Part shown: positions 27,520 through 37,424 of the stretch, piece by piece
Layout of the letters: each line of letters begins with the position of its first letter
How positions within the stretch are numbered: the first letter of the stretch is position 1
Assembly: GCF_003590095.1 (NCBI RefSeq)
Contig: NC_039478.1
Span: 18,414,001 to 18,478,000 of the forward strand
Direction: 5' to 3'
Length of the DNA stretch: 64,000 nt
DNA from: Trichoplusia ni
Taxonomy: Eukaryota; Arthropoda; Insecta; Lepidoptera; Noctuidae
The notes under the pieces: model-generated
Seen by the model: only the letters and a program-made list of their open reading frames with translations
Database searches by the model: none
Told to the model about the DNA's origin: nothing
Position numbers and translations under genes: made by a program

Positions 27520-27560
27520 GGTGGATGACGGGTAACGGGTTCGATTCCCGCAGTGAACCT
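27520..27560 (+). repeat. tRNA-like SINE fragment with Pol III B box
   Basis: GGGTTCGATTCCCGC at 27537-27551 is a near-perfect B box with its T-stem. No matching A box or acceptor stem can be folded around it, so this is a SINE remnant and not a tRNA gene. Confidence 0.5.
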
Positions 27561-27959
27561 AAAGCGTTTTAAGGAGATTTCTTTATTGTGTAAGACTATT
27601 AGATTTAGTTGGAAAAGGTCTAAACATAGAGGGAAATTAATCGTTCGACACATGCATTTGCATGATAATGTGGCTTAAGTTTTCGAGAGACGGTCATTAT
27701 AATAAGTAGGTATTGTATTGTTTTACAGATTGGCGCAGAATAAATAATTTTGCTTGTTACTAGCCGTTAGTTATACATTTTAAAGGATGAGACACGCTTC
27801 GAACAACGTCCTCTATGTTTTGCTGAGCGGCACTAATTTAACTTTTGTCTATCTGTATGTAAAAACTAGTTTTCCAATCAGACTATCAATTCTTATGCGT
27901 AGTTACATAAGAGATTTCAACGTCTTCAAATCTTAAGAACACGAAGATTGTCTTCACAG

Positions 27960-28045
27960 ATTTTTATTTACCCCCTGCGGGGATCGAACCCGCATTAGGT
28001 ACGTGTTGAGAAGTCTTCTAAACAAGTAGGCTAGTCGTGGGTAAG
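27960..28045 (-). repeat. tRNA-derived SINE head, minus strand
   Basis: Read on the minus strand, an A-box-like ACTAGCCTACTTG is followed by the B box GCGGGTTCGATCCCCGC. The T-stem is intact but no full cloverleaf forms. It is best read as the Pol III promoter head of a tRNA-derived SINE. Confidence 0.5.
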
Positions 28046-28919
28046 TATGTATGTATATCTATATGAATAACGTAACCGCCGAAGTAACCAATATTCGTCA
28101 TCATTCTACAATTTAGGACGTAGGAATCGCATTACATGCCAGCAAACATTTATAATTATAATTCAATAGCAATCAAGTTGCATCGTACCATGACACAAGC
28201 TAGTTAAAAGGATATTATTAATCGGCAAACACAAACAACTACATTGCGCGTTTCCTGTACACAAACTTAAGTCATGAACTAATTAGCCGGTATTGTATTG
28301 AGAAACAAGTGAAGTGTACCCCGTGCGATATGATACTCAGTTATCTGAGCTCGTATGACCTCGAATCGAATATCTCTTGCAAATAAGTCAATGCATCCCA
28401 TTACAGTTCGGATTGCGGTGAAATACGATCAAAACAACGGTCTGTAATAAAAATAATGTATTTATCGTTACATTTATACACACAGTATTAAAATAAACAG
28501 ATTCACGCTACGGTGATAAGTAAAGTACATATTTTTACCAAAAATAGTAAGTCGATATCTATTAAAGAACAGAACGTTAAATGTTTCAGGTTTTTCCATG
28601 GAGCGGGTAAATTACAGCTTGATAATAATGTAGTTACAAGAAAAACATTGAAATGAAGCCCTATTTTCATTAGATAAATTTAATTTAAATTGAAAGAAAT
28701 ATTCGATGAATATTTTCCTGGCATTGAATTTATAAACACTAAACGACCATTTATATTTACTGTAGTTCGCAAATAATCGAAGTGTCTAGTCGTGTTTAGG
28801 TTTTTTACTTTATATTTCGATATTTCGTATACCCCCTATTTCTATATAACCCCCGCAGGCTACAATATTTTTATGAGTTTGCCGATACTTCAAACTTTTA
28901 TTCGTTCTTTACCAAATCA

Positions 28920-28959
28920 GAAAAATAATCTGTATTTCTGTAAATACAGATTATTTTTC
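28920..28959. repeat. Perfect 18-bp inverted repeat with 4-nt loop
   Basis: The arms at 28920-28937 and 28942-28959 are fully complementary (left arm begins GAAAAATAATCTGTATTT), with the loop CTGT. A strand of either polarity could form a long hairpin or the DNA a cruciform. No transposon ends or flanking duplication are evident. Confidence 0.9.
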
Positions 28960-29266
28960 CACAGTCTACTGGGGCCCTAGTTCTAGGTAATGGATAGAGC
29001 ATACATTGCATTAGTCAGTTCTTCCCTTCTCCGCCTTTAACAGATATCAACCTTTACATTGCCGCATCTAAACTATTATGACTCCACTTTAACAATACAA
29101 AATAGGTACTTCCGTTATTATACGGGCAATGTGTGCCTATCAATACTAAATCCATGATTTACTCCAAATTTAATTAATTTTAAGTGCATTGATGGCAATT
29201 CTTTGGCGAGTTTGGTAACAAAAAAAAAATTGTTAATCTTAAATAAGTGTACATTAATATACAAAA

Positions 29267-29272
29267 TTTATT
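29267..29272 (-). terminator. Candidate polyadenylation signal of TRPML
   Basis: AATAAA on the minus strand lies about 435 bp past the TRPML stop codon and is the nearest perfect hexamer I found. It is plausible but not proven as the cleavage signal. Confidence 0.3.
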
Positions 29273-29706
29273 AATTTCAAGTGCAGCTAGTGTTAAGTAA
29301 ATGGTTGTTACAAAAAAAGATACAAAGTATTTGTAATACTAGACCGAATGTCTAAAATATGGATTTCATGTTTTACTGGTTATGGAGATACTTATATCCA
29401 CTAAAATCATTTAAAAGTATTTCTCATAGTAGTAACACAAGCCTTTTGTAAAAAGAAGACTAGGTTTACCAATAATCTCTACCGTCCCAATTTGGGAGCG
29501 TAATCAACCACACCAACACGAATGGTTACAGGAAACATATCATACAACAGTGAACTCTATCAGTCTAGTCATAAAGCCTACGCTGCTGTAGCTTAGCTGC
29601 CTACCAATATTACGAAATAGATAAACTATAATAATTTATCTAACTCCTATGATAATGATCTTATTATGTACAACATGGAGTATTATCGCCGTAAAATGTT
29701 AGTAAA

Positions 29707-31515
29707 CTACAGTTCTAGATTGGATGTGCCTCCACCGATTTTCGAATACGCACTTCTGTAGAAATTGCAACAGAAGAGCGAATTCATCATGGCGTTGAGT
29801 GATGACGAACTCTGTGTCCTATACAACCCTGAGGACACCTCCTCAATGTTCGCCTCACCGATAAACTGATGCAAATCACTCTTAGGAAATCCATCCTTAT
29901 AATACTGCTTAATAGTATCATACGCATCCATAATAACAGATATGAACAAACTCAATACTACGTAAATGTACAAACTTATGAAAGAATATAAGTACACTCG
30001 GCTGAACCACCAAAGCATTGGCGATTTCTTAGACATTATCGAGAATGTAGCAAACATATCGTCTCCGTTTATCAAAGAAAACAGACATTCGGAGGTAGTC
30101 GCTAACGATCTAAACTTCATGTGATATGGGCCCAGTATAAGCCAGCCGCAGAACATGAAGCCGGCGTACAGCAACAAGGCGCAGATTGAGAATCGGAATA
30201 TTTTCGGAGCTGCTTTCTTCAACGTCAAAATTACTACATTATAAGTTTTGAAGAAGCCAAGATATCTTAAAACTCCAAACCACACAAGTAAATTGCCGGT
30301 ACCCAAGAATAGAGAACACACATTCCATTGGTCATTAGTAAACTGATTCCGTTCAATCTGCTCCTTGATTGCCGATCCCATTATGATCAGTAAGTCATTG
30401 ACTATGATCATGATGTACCAGATGTTGAGGAACTCTAGGCGGCCATCTAAGCTCAGTTCTTTATTGTATGCTCTTCTGAAGAACTGAACGGTCAGCTCTT
30501 TGAGTAGCTGTGCTCGGTAGATGGCTCTACTGCACAAAACAAATGATGCTCCACATATAAGGATCACAAGTATGTTGAGAATGCTTCTAAGAATTTGATC
30601 TATTTTATTGTCAGTAATGTATTCAGTGTCTCCTTTACATGTCAGCTTGTAAGGTTCTGCTTCTAGTATAAGAGACATCTGCCCATCATGATCTTCGTTA
30701 TCAAAAATGATTTCTATATCAAACCTGTAACAATCTGGTGGAGTGATAGGACCTGCGGCTCTAAAGTTAATAGTTTTCAAAGAAAACATCAGTTTAGCTC
30801 GGACCAATGATGCAAAGCTTATATTTAGACCAGCATTCTTAATAAATGAAGCTGACTGAAACTTTTCATCATTTGTTTTAGTGAAGTTTATGCAAGTTTC
30901 TACAATTTCCGAATTGAATTCATAACTCTCGTTGAATCCGTTAATGATGCCTTGTTTATAATTGTACTGGCAGAAGACTGGGGGAGTCAGCTTGTTACTC
31001 TCATCATTATAAGAGTATGGTCCTATAGAGTTATTTAACACATTAGAATACCCCTCATAGGCATAGTCTAGTGTATCATAGAACTCATTTATTTTATAAA
31101 CAGCAAGAGGTCCGGCACCTGGAGGATATGCATTGATCTCTCTTGTGGAGTCCCAGCCAAGAAGAAACAGATGGGAAAAGGTGATCCTATTGTCCCAAGT
31201 GTAATTAACATGGTTATACCTGTTGTGGGCAAACAAACATAGCTGGAAAGTTACCAGAACAATCTTTATCACCTGAACAACGAATTTGTAAGGAAACTTC
31301 CGCTTGGCCTTCCATTTCTCGATCGGGTTCATGAAGAAAAACTGCAGCTTGCGTCGCATTTTCTCTTCCATTTGAGTAAGCTCGTTGAAGGCAGCACTTT
31401 GTTGGGGGGAAAAACCTTGATGATTGTCATGGTTCATTACGCTGCTTCCTGGCAACTTTCGCTCATCCTCCCCCTCGGAGCACGTCGTTTCCTCCGGCGA
31501 CGTGATGCTCTCCAT
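29707..31515 (-). CDS. Trpml: Mucolipin (TRPML) lysosomal cation channel, single exon
   Basis: An uninterrupted 602-residue frame. The ATG at 31515 is the first in frame after an in-frame TGA at 31582-31584. The N-terminal basic stretch with FFFMNPIEKWKAKRKFPYK (about 59-77) corresponds to the phosphoinositide-binding region of mucolipins. TM1 is about 77-96, followed by a large luminal domain with several N-glycosylation sequons and Cys residues (about 97-305). TM2 to TM6 follow. The pore helix and filter read LINGDDMFATF (481-491), the mucolipin signature. The C-terminus has a Cys pair (582-583). Mucolipins release Ca2+ and other cations from late endosomes and lysosomes. The neighbour AUP1 is head-to-head. 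The absence of introns is unusual beside multi-exon neighbours. Confidence 0.95.
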   Translation of the reverse strand: MESITSPEETTCSEGEDERKLPGSSVMNHDNHQGFSPQQSAAFNELTQMEEKMRRKLQFFFMNPIEKWKAKRKFPYKFVVQVIKIVLVTFQLCLFAHNRYNHVNYTWDNRITFSHLFLLGWDSTREINAYPPGAGPLAVYKINEFYDTLDYAYEGYSNVLNNSIGPYSYNDESNKLTPPVFCQYNYKQGIINGFNESYEFNSEIVETCINFTKTNDEKFQSASFIKNAGLNISFASLVRAKLMFSLKTINFRAAGPITPPDCYRFDIEIIFDNEDHDGQMSLILEAEPYKLTCKGDTEYITDNKIDQILRSILNILVILICGASFVLCSRAIYRAQLLKELTVQFFRRAYNKELSLDGRLEFLNIWYIMIIVNDLLIIMGSAIKEQIERNQFTNDQWNVCSLFLGTGNLLVWFGVLRYLGFFKTYNVVILTLKKAAPKIFRFSICALLLYAGFMFCGWLILGPYHMKFRSLATTSECLFSLINGDDMFATFSIMSKKSPMLWWFSRVYLYSFISLYIYVVLSLFISVIMDAYDTIKQYYKDGFPKSDLHQFIGEANIEEVSSGLYRTQSSSSLNAMMNSLFCCNFYRSAYSKIGGGTSNLEL

Positions 31516-32481
31516 CGAAATTATTTCTATAATTATTTTCGTAGGTAAACAAAGGTCAGATGATTTACATTTACACAAATTTCATAGTCGTAATCAATGC
31601 TATACCTTCGTTGTTTGGTGTCCGTTTCGATTTTATTCACTATCACTGAGTACTAGAAAGTGCGTATTAGGTCTTAGGTTAGTTAATATCGTTTAAATAA
31701 AATAATCTACAATAAATATTCTTTGTTCTAAGACGCACGAGTGTTTGTTTTTCACCTCCACAAATGACAATTGATAATACTGCAACAACTTCACTCATCT
31801 GTTGTTACTTGTCAAAAAATGGACCATAGACACAATTATAATGCATTTTGTCATTTTTGTCCACCATTGACAATAAATAGTAAAAGAATTATAAATTGGC
31901 TCCAGAAATATTGAACTATTTTTTTCCTTGATATCTTTGAATAACTGATTCAATTTATAGTAATGCAGAAATGTTAAATGTTATTGAAACTTATTGACTT
32001 ACAAACCTATATTTTTTTACATCGTTACTTTTTTATCATTCTGTTATTATAAAGCTAATAAGCACTTTGTTAATGTTAAAGATGTTCTATGAGACTTCTA
32101 ATTACTTGTATTATTAGTCACGACCAAAATGTTGGCATGCTTATCCTTTATATCCGAAACTAATTTAAATTCCAGCGTTTGCAATGTCAGTCTAAAACAC
32201 AATTATTTACTTTAAAAAACATGATTCAATTTACATCTTTTAATTAGTCTTTATTGTAGTAGCATGACTACATTTTATGATAAAATTAATTTCTTCATGA
32301 AAATTTTCAGATTTCTATGGTATCTCATTTCAAGCTGTCAAAAATTTCAGACTACAGTCTATGGTCAATGTCGTAGATACACATCACGATATTGGAGAAA
32401 AAGTTCGAAATTTTTAATTTTATGCAGTCAAAAATAGCACAGGAAGCAATACAGAAGTTTGTTTTTAGTACATAAACAAAT
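31516..32481. promoter_or_regulatory. Divergent promoter interval between TRPML and AUP1
   Basis: The two start codons face away from each other across 966 bp. No other gene fits between them, so the promoters of both genes, and their 5' UTRs, must lie here unless further upstream exons exist. No TATA box stands out. Short upstream ATG frames occur near both starts (minus strand at about 31570 and 31586; plus strand at 32422). Confidence 0.6.
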
Positions 32482-35400
32482 ATGGCATTAACAGTGGACA
32501 AATTGATAAACGAAGAAAGGTACAGTGTGCATTTAATTCTCGCATACCTACGTGTTTGCTAATTTTTTCAAGGGAAAGTTTGCTTTAAACATAAAAGTAT
32601 TACATTTAGGTTCTGCAGAAATTTTATCGTAATCCCGATGGACATTGTAGTATAATTGTGACGTAACTGTGTGAAGTAGTGAGCATGTAATAATATTATT
32701 TGAACGTTACTGCAAATCTAATGTAAACTTATGCAGTGTTTACAATTAACTCGAATAATTTCTTTTGGTGTAAGAAATAGTAAGTTGTATCGTGATAAAG
32801 AATAATTAAAAAATAAATGTTTTTTCGTCCGTAATGTTTATTTAAAACAATTTAAAGCAGGAAGGGAATAGGGTACGAAATAATAGGTTGACCATGGCAT
32901 ACGATTTTATTTGAATAATATTCTAATGTATACCAAGGTTTGTTTATAAAATAATTATTTCTTGACCTTTATTCCTGCGTAACAATTGGATTTAATTTAC
33001 GTCAATATACTACATACTAGACAACTATTTTTTTATGATCAATGTTTTTTATTGCTATCAGTCATATTTTACATACATCTCATTTTATGCTATTGAAAGT
33101 CATACAATGTGATATAAAGTCCATTTTGCTCAGTATATTCATTTTAGCATGCTTCAGTATTATTTTACCACCATTGTGTTTTTCCAAACATAATTTTGAT
33201 AAATAAATTGGCTTTATCTTAAAAATTGTATTTTTTTGCATAAGTATTGTATGGTGATAAACCATGAGTAGGGTCACCAGAAACTAACACTGATACCTTA
33301 CCTACCATTCTTATGTTTTATATTATTAAATCCATATTCATAATTTTAATACTCAAAATTGACTCCAAACAATGCCTTGCAAAAAATTGAGAACACTTTA
33401 GACAAGCCTTTACTTGTTTATGTCAAGTGTATGTTACACTTGTAAATAGTTAAGTATCACATAACTTCATAATATTAGTTATTTAACCAATTACCTGTCC
33501 CACGCATATTAGCAATGCTGAACACTGCTCTTTGTTTAACCATTATTTTATAATCATGATTGATATCTTTTTTCAGATTTAGCGGTGACAATGCCATCCA
33601 GTTCCTTCTATACCTGCCTTTTGGTGTATGCCTGTTGGTGTTCAGAATATTCTTGGCTTTGATACTATGGGTGGCATCAATAATACTGCCAAATAAGTCA
33701 GCAGTCAGGCAAATGTTATCAACGCTGGCCTGTTGGACATTTGGTTAGTACAAACAGGTTTTACTTGCTTCACAAATGATGTTGTAATGGTTTGCTTTGA
33801 GTTTAATTGGTGTAAAGTGTTTTAATTTTAATTGATGTCCTGTATTTTTTTGGTAATACAGCTTGGTTAAATATTTACCTAATAATTACTTTATAGGCTT
33901 GAAATTGGGTCACTTGTGTTGTATTAATTTGCCCACAACTCTGTCAAGTGTGTCAAAAGCAACCTTATGACCTTTCTTAAAGTAACATAATCATTATCTG
34001 CCTCATTGCTTGACAAAGGCTTCTTTAATTAATCCCAATTCAAGGTGATCTTCTGCCCATTTTTACCAAGTGACTTTAGCTTAATTTGCCTTCTTGATCT
34101 TGGGTTGCTGGTCTGTAGGATCCGATTCTTAAATAAAAATAAGTACTGTAGGTACAATGACAGGTTTTTGTCATTTTCGTGACTCTTATGAAATATTGTT
34201 TTATGTTCCAGGTGTGTATGTAAAAGTAAAGGGTACTCGCGACCCCCGTTGTAGTGTGATGGTGGCCAACTACGTGTCGTGTTTGGACTCCCTCGCCGCT
34301 TCCCATGTGCTTGGTACCATAAGCGTGAGTAAACATAACTTTTAGTAACATTTACGAAGTAATTATAACTCATGAAAGATTAAAACGACTATATAGGTAT
34401 ATTTATGTCGACATATTCGAATCGCACGAATATTACATGGATCAAAAAATACACCTTAGACTTAAGGTTGTCTTAGTTTAAGGTCTCACTGTTGTGAAAA
34501 TGTGTCTGCAAAATGTAATTCTAATCAAAATAATAAAAGAAAATAATGAAAGTCATGATTTGGTATCTACGACGTTTTTGCATCAATTTCGTCGATAATT
34601 CATAACCTTAATACATGGTGTCTATTGATTTAAATTTCATGAGCTCACTAATTCAACGACGGCATTTCGAGAGTTCGAAACCAAATATGTACTATTAAGT
34701 AAGCCGTTAGTAAATTATAAAGTAGTTTACCATGTATAAAATGAATGTTTTTGTTGTGTTTATAGCTCAGAAAATGGAAAGTGCCACCGTTTTTTGCCTC
34801 AACTCTTGGCATAAGGAACGCAGCACAGTTTGTTAGAAAGTGAGTTATTACAACATCGAATATTTACCTTCCAACTACTCCCAGATTACTAGGTAACACT
34901 GAAATTTGTTAATTTTGTGTCCAGGCAACACTTTGCTGAGTGTCCCAGCAAGCCAGTGCTGTTACAGCCAGAGGGTGGGCCCACCAATGGTAGAGGACTC
35001 CTCAAGTTCACTGACTGGCCCTTCCCAGTCGGGAATAGGGTGCAACCTGTAGCTATAAGTGAGTATGAGAACTGTACAAGTTTAGCTAATGGTCACAGGC
35101 AATTCTACAAATTCAAATGTTGTAGTTTATAAATTTGATTTTCTTAGTGAGTGTATAAAACTATGTTACATTCAGCTGTAAATATTAACTTGTGTCACTA
35201 AAAACTTATATTTTTGTCAAAATTTGTGACAAAAGATGAAGAAACTGGATAGTGATACATCAATTCCATTAACAGAGATATATCCTGTTAGAAAGTAACT
35301 TTTTCGTATTTTTATTAATTCATAAGCCTGTATAACGCCATATAAGTTTCCTTGCAGTTCTAAAGCCTATGTTCACATATAACACTAACAATAAAAAATA

Positions 35401-37076
35401 AGTTATTCAAAAACAACCTTAACCATAATACTAATAGTTGACATGATTCCTAGGGGTAGACCGTATGTTCACGAACGTGTCAGTCCACCGGGCCGGGCCC
35501 AGCGGCCAGTTCCCGTGGTCGGACGCGCTGTGGTTCCTGGCGAGCCCCGTCACGGTGTTCACGCTGCGCCTGCTGCCGCCGCTGCGGGACACGGACGACG
35601 ACGGGGACATGCCAGAACTCGCCAGGAACGCCATCGCTGATGCTTTACAGGTATCTAGGAGATTGTGTAGGTTATACTTCATGGTAGGAAAATGTTAATG
35701 CTTGTCTCGGAACTTGGCTGGATAAAGTGAGGGTTTGGGTATATTCGAATGCTACGGCATGATAATGGGACAATATAAGCTAAATATTAATCCATACTAA
35801 TATTATAAATGCCAAAGTATCTGTGTCTGTTTGTCTGGCTTTTACACCAATTTATCAATTTATCTCAGTACTCCCAAAGTATCGGGAATCGCGCGAGGAG
35901 TCGCGGTCAACAGCTACCATATTACAATTATGATGCTGTTTGTATGATAAGTCTAAATTAAAGACAGAATGCTAGTGGCTTCTAGAGCAGCAAATCTGAC
36001 ACCTGATTATTTTATTTGCCAGGTTGAAAAGACAGACTTCAAATACGAAGAGTTGCGTATAGTCCGTCGCCGGCCGCGTCCGACGCGCGCGGCGGGGCCT
36101 GAGGGGAGCGAGGCCGCGCGCCTGGCGCAGCAGGTCAAGGAAGTGTTGCCCGCCGTGCCCATGAGGGACATACTCAGGGACCTGGGTAAGACTTAGCTTT
36201 GTAGCTTTAGAGATAAGCAGTCTTTGCACTCTCCTTAAGTTATTTTCAACCCAATTTTCAGATTGTTAAGTCGTAATTTTGTATGCAAAGTTTTTTTATT
36301 TATTTCATTAATTATTTATTGTACTCAAATACTTATTTTAATAAAATTACGTAATAAATAAGAATAAAAACGAGCTTAACCCAGTAATGGTTCGTTCTTT
36401 CAGCAGGTTTTCTTGAACAAAAAGATTGATGAGGATAGGATAATTATACTCTTTTGATTTACTACATTATGTATTTACTATACGGTACTGTTGTTTATGG
36501 CTTACATAAACATTGAATGTGATGTTTGTTTCATAAGTGTTGTAACAGTGAGACATTTATTTATTGTTCACCTTATGACACATTGTATTACAAATGCCTG
36601 TTTACTAATAAATATCCCACAGTCAGAATCGCGTGTTTGTATTGTGTAGTGTTAGTGAGTAAACATAATATAAGAGTTATACAAATGAATAGTCTTGTGA
36701 TGGAAGACTCACCACCGCCTACCAAATTGAATATTCACATTGAAAGATTTATGTTTTACTATATAAGAATCTATAAGCTACTTAGTATTTAAACCTTTCC
36801 CTTTTCTCGCCAGCATCAACTCGCAGCGTGGACGTGACGATAACGAACTTCCTGGAGGGCGTGACCCCGTACACTCCGGAAGCCGCCCCGCGACCCTCGC
36901 CCTCCACGTCGTCCCCAGCCCCACGCTACGTGGTGCCCGTCCCCACCGGCAGCTTCCCCAAGAGCGCCAAGGAACGACAGCTCAGCTTCCAAGAACGAAA
37001 AGCTCAAATGATAGCCGAAGCAAGAAAGAGGTACATTGAGAAACACGGCCTCAATGTAGCCCTCAATAACTGTTGA
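32482..37076 (+). CDS. AUP1: AUP1 homologue (lipid droplet/ERAD factor with CUE domain)
   Basis: Eight exons: 32482-32519, 33577-33743, 34212-34324, 34766-34839, 34925-35058, 35454-35650, 36023-36185 and 36814-37076. All are bounded by GT..AG and join in frame to 382 residues. The order of parts is that of AUP1: a hydrophobic hairpin (about 20-50) for monotopic insertion in ER or lipid droplets; a PlsC-type acyltransferase-like domain with PEGGPTNGRGLLKFTDWPF (146-164); a CUE domain (about 273-311, with LPAVPMRDILRDL); a proline-rich linker; and a basic C-terminal helix (about 346-372) matching the G2BR segment that recruits the E2 enzyme UBE2G2. Family members act in ER-associated degradation and droplet clustering. 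The acyltransferase His is Tyr (Y89) and FPEG is QPEG, so catalysis is doubtful. Exons 6 to 8 are very GC-rich. Confidence 0.93.
35791..35926 (-). mobile_element. Degenerate Helitron-like element in AUP1 intron 6
   Basis: ACTAATATTATAAATGCCAA and TGTCTGTTTGTCTGGC are followed by GAGTCGCGGTCAACAGCTAC. The last corresponds, inverted, to the GCCCGCGAC end of the elements at 18549 and 55173. It sits inside an AUP1 intron and leaves the splice sites untouched. Confidence 0.55.
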
Positions 37077-37135
37077 ACTTAAACACGGGTAATTTGGTTG
37101 TTTATGTTGCTATTTAACAAAGGTCGAACAATAGC

Positions 37136-37250
37136 AGGTCTATAGTTCGTCGGCCACCGGTGACCTACGGACTGAACATAAATTCTTTGTCGGTCATCGG
37201 TGACACACGAACTGAAGGTCTAACGTTCGTCGGTCACCAGCGACGACCTA
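37136..37250 (+). repeat. 40-bp tandem repeat, three units, palindromic core
   Basis: Units begin at about 37136, 37176 and 37216. The core GTCGGYCAYCGGTGAC recurs at 37149, 37189 and 37229, exactly 40 bp apart, and its centre TCACCGGTGA is self-complementary. The array starts 60 bp after the AUP1 stop codon, before the candidate poly(A) signal, so it is probably transcribed in the 3' UTR. The third unit is less regular. Confidence 0.8.
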
Positions 37251-37418
37251 CGCGGCGCTCAAAGGCTTCACATATTTGGCTAATCTTTAACGTGTTTATC
37301 AAACTTTGTGCGGATAAAAGTGCTTTATATACATTTTGTGCTATAAGTGCTTAAAAAAATACTAAGCGTTAAAAAGTGCTTTAAAAATAATACGTTTAAG
37401 GTTAACCTTTCGATCGCT

Positions 37419-37424
37419 AATAAA
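37419..37424 (+). terminator. Candidate polyadenylation signal of AUP1
   Basis: AATAAA about 340 bp after the AUP1 stop codon, the first perfect hexamer downstream. It would give a 3' UTR that includes the 40-bp tandem repeat. Confidence 0.45.

Larger units (their letters stand above)
26541..29260. other. Intergenic DNA between transporter and TRPML genes
   Basis: No supported gene. It contains a degenerate dispersed repeat around 27254-27420, two tRNA-like SINE pieces (27520-27560 and 27960-28045) and the perfect hairpin at 28920-28959. The remainder is AT-rich and featureless. Confidence 0.6.

Noticed and set aside
31516..31578. Longer TRPML N-terminus from a TTG at 31578
   Set aside because: There is no ATG in frame before 31515 and an in-frame TGA at 31582-31584; the ATG at 31515 followed by G fits better.
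35431..37046. Frames on both strands over the GC-rich AUP1 exons
   Set aside because: They overlap the correctly phased AUP1 exons and show only composition-driven Pro/Arg/Ala runs.
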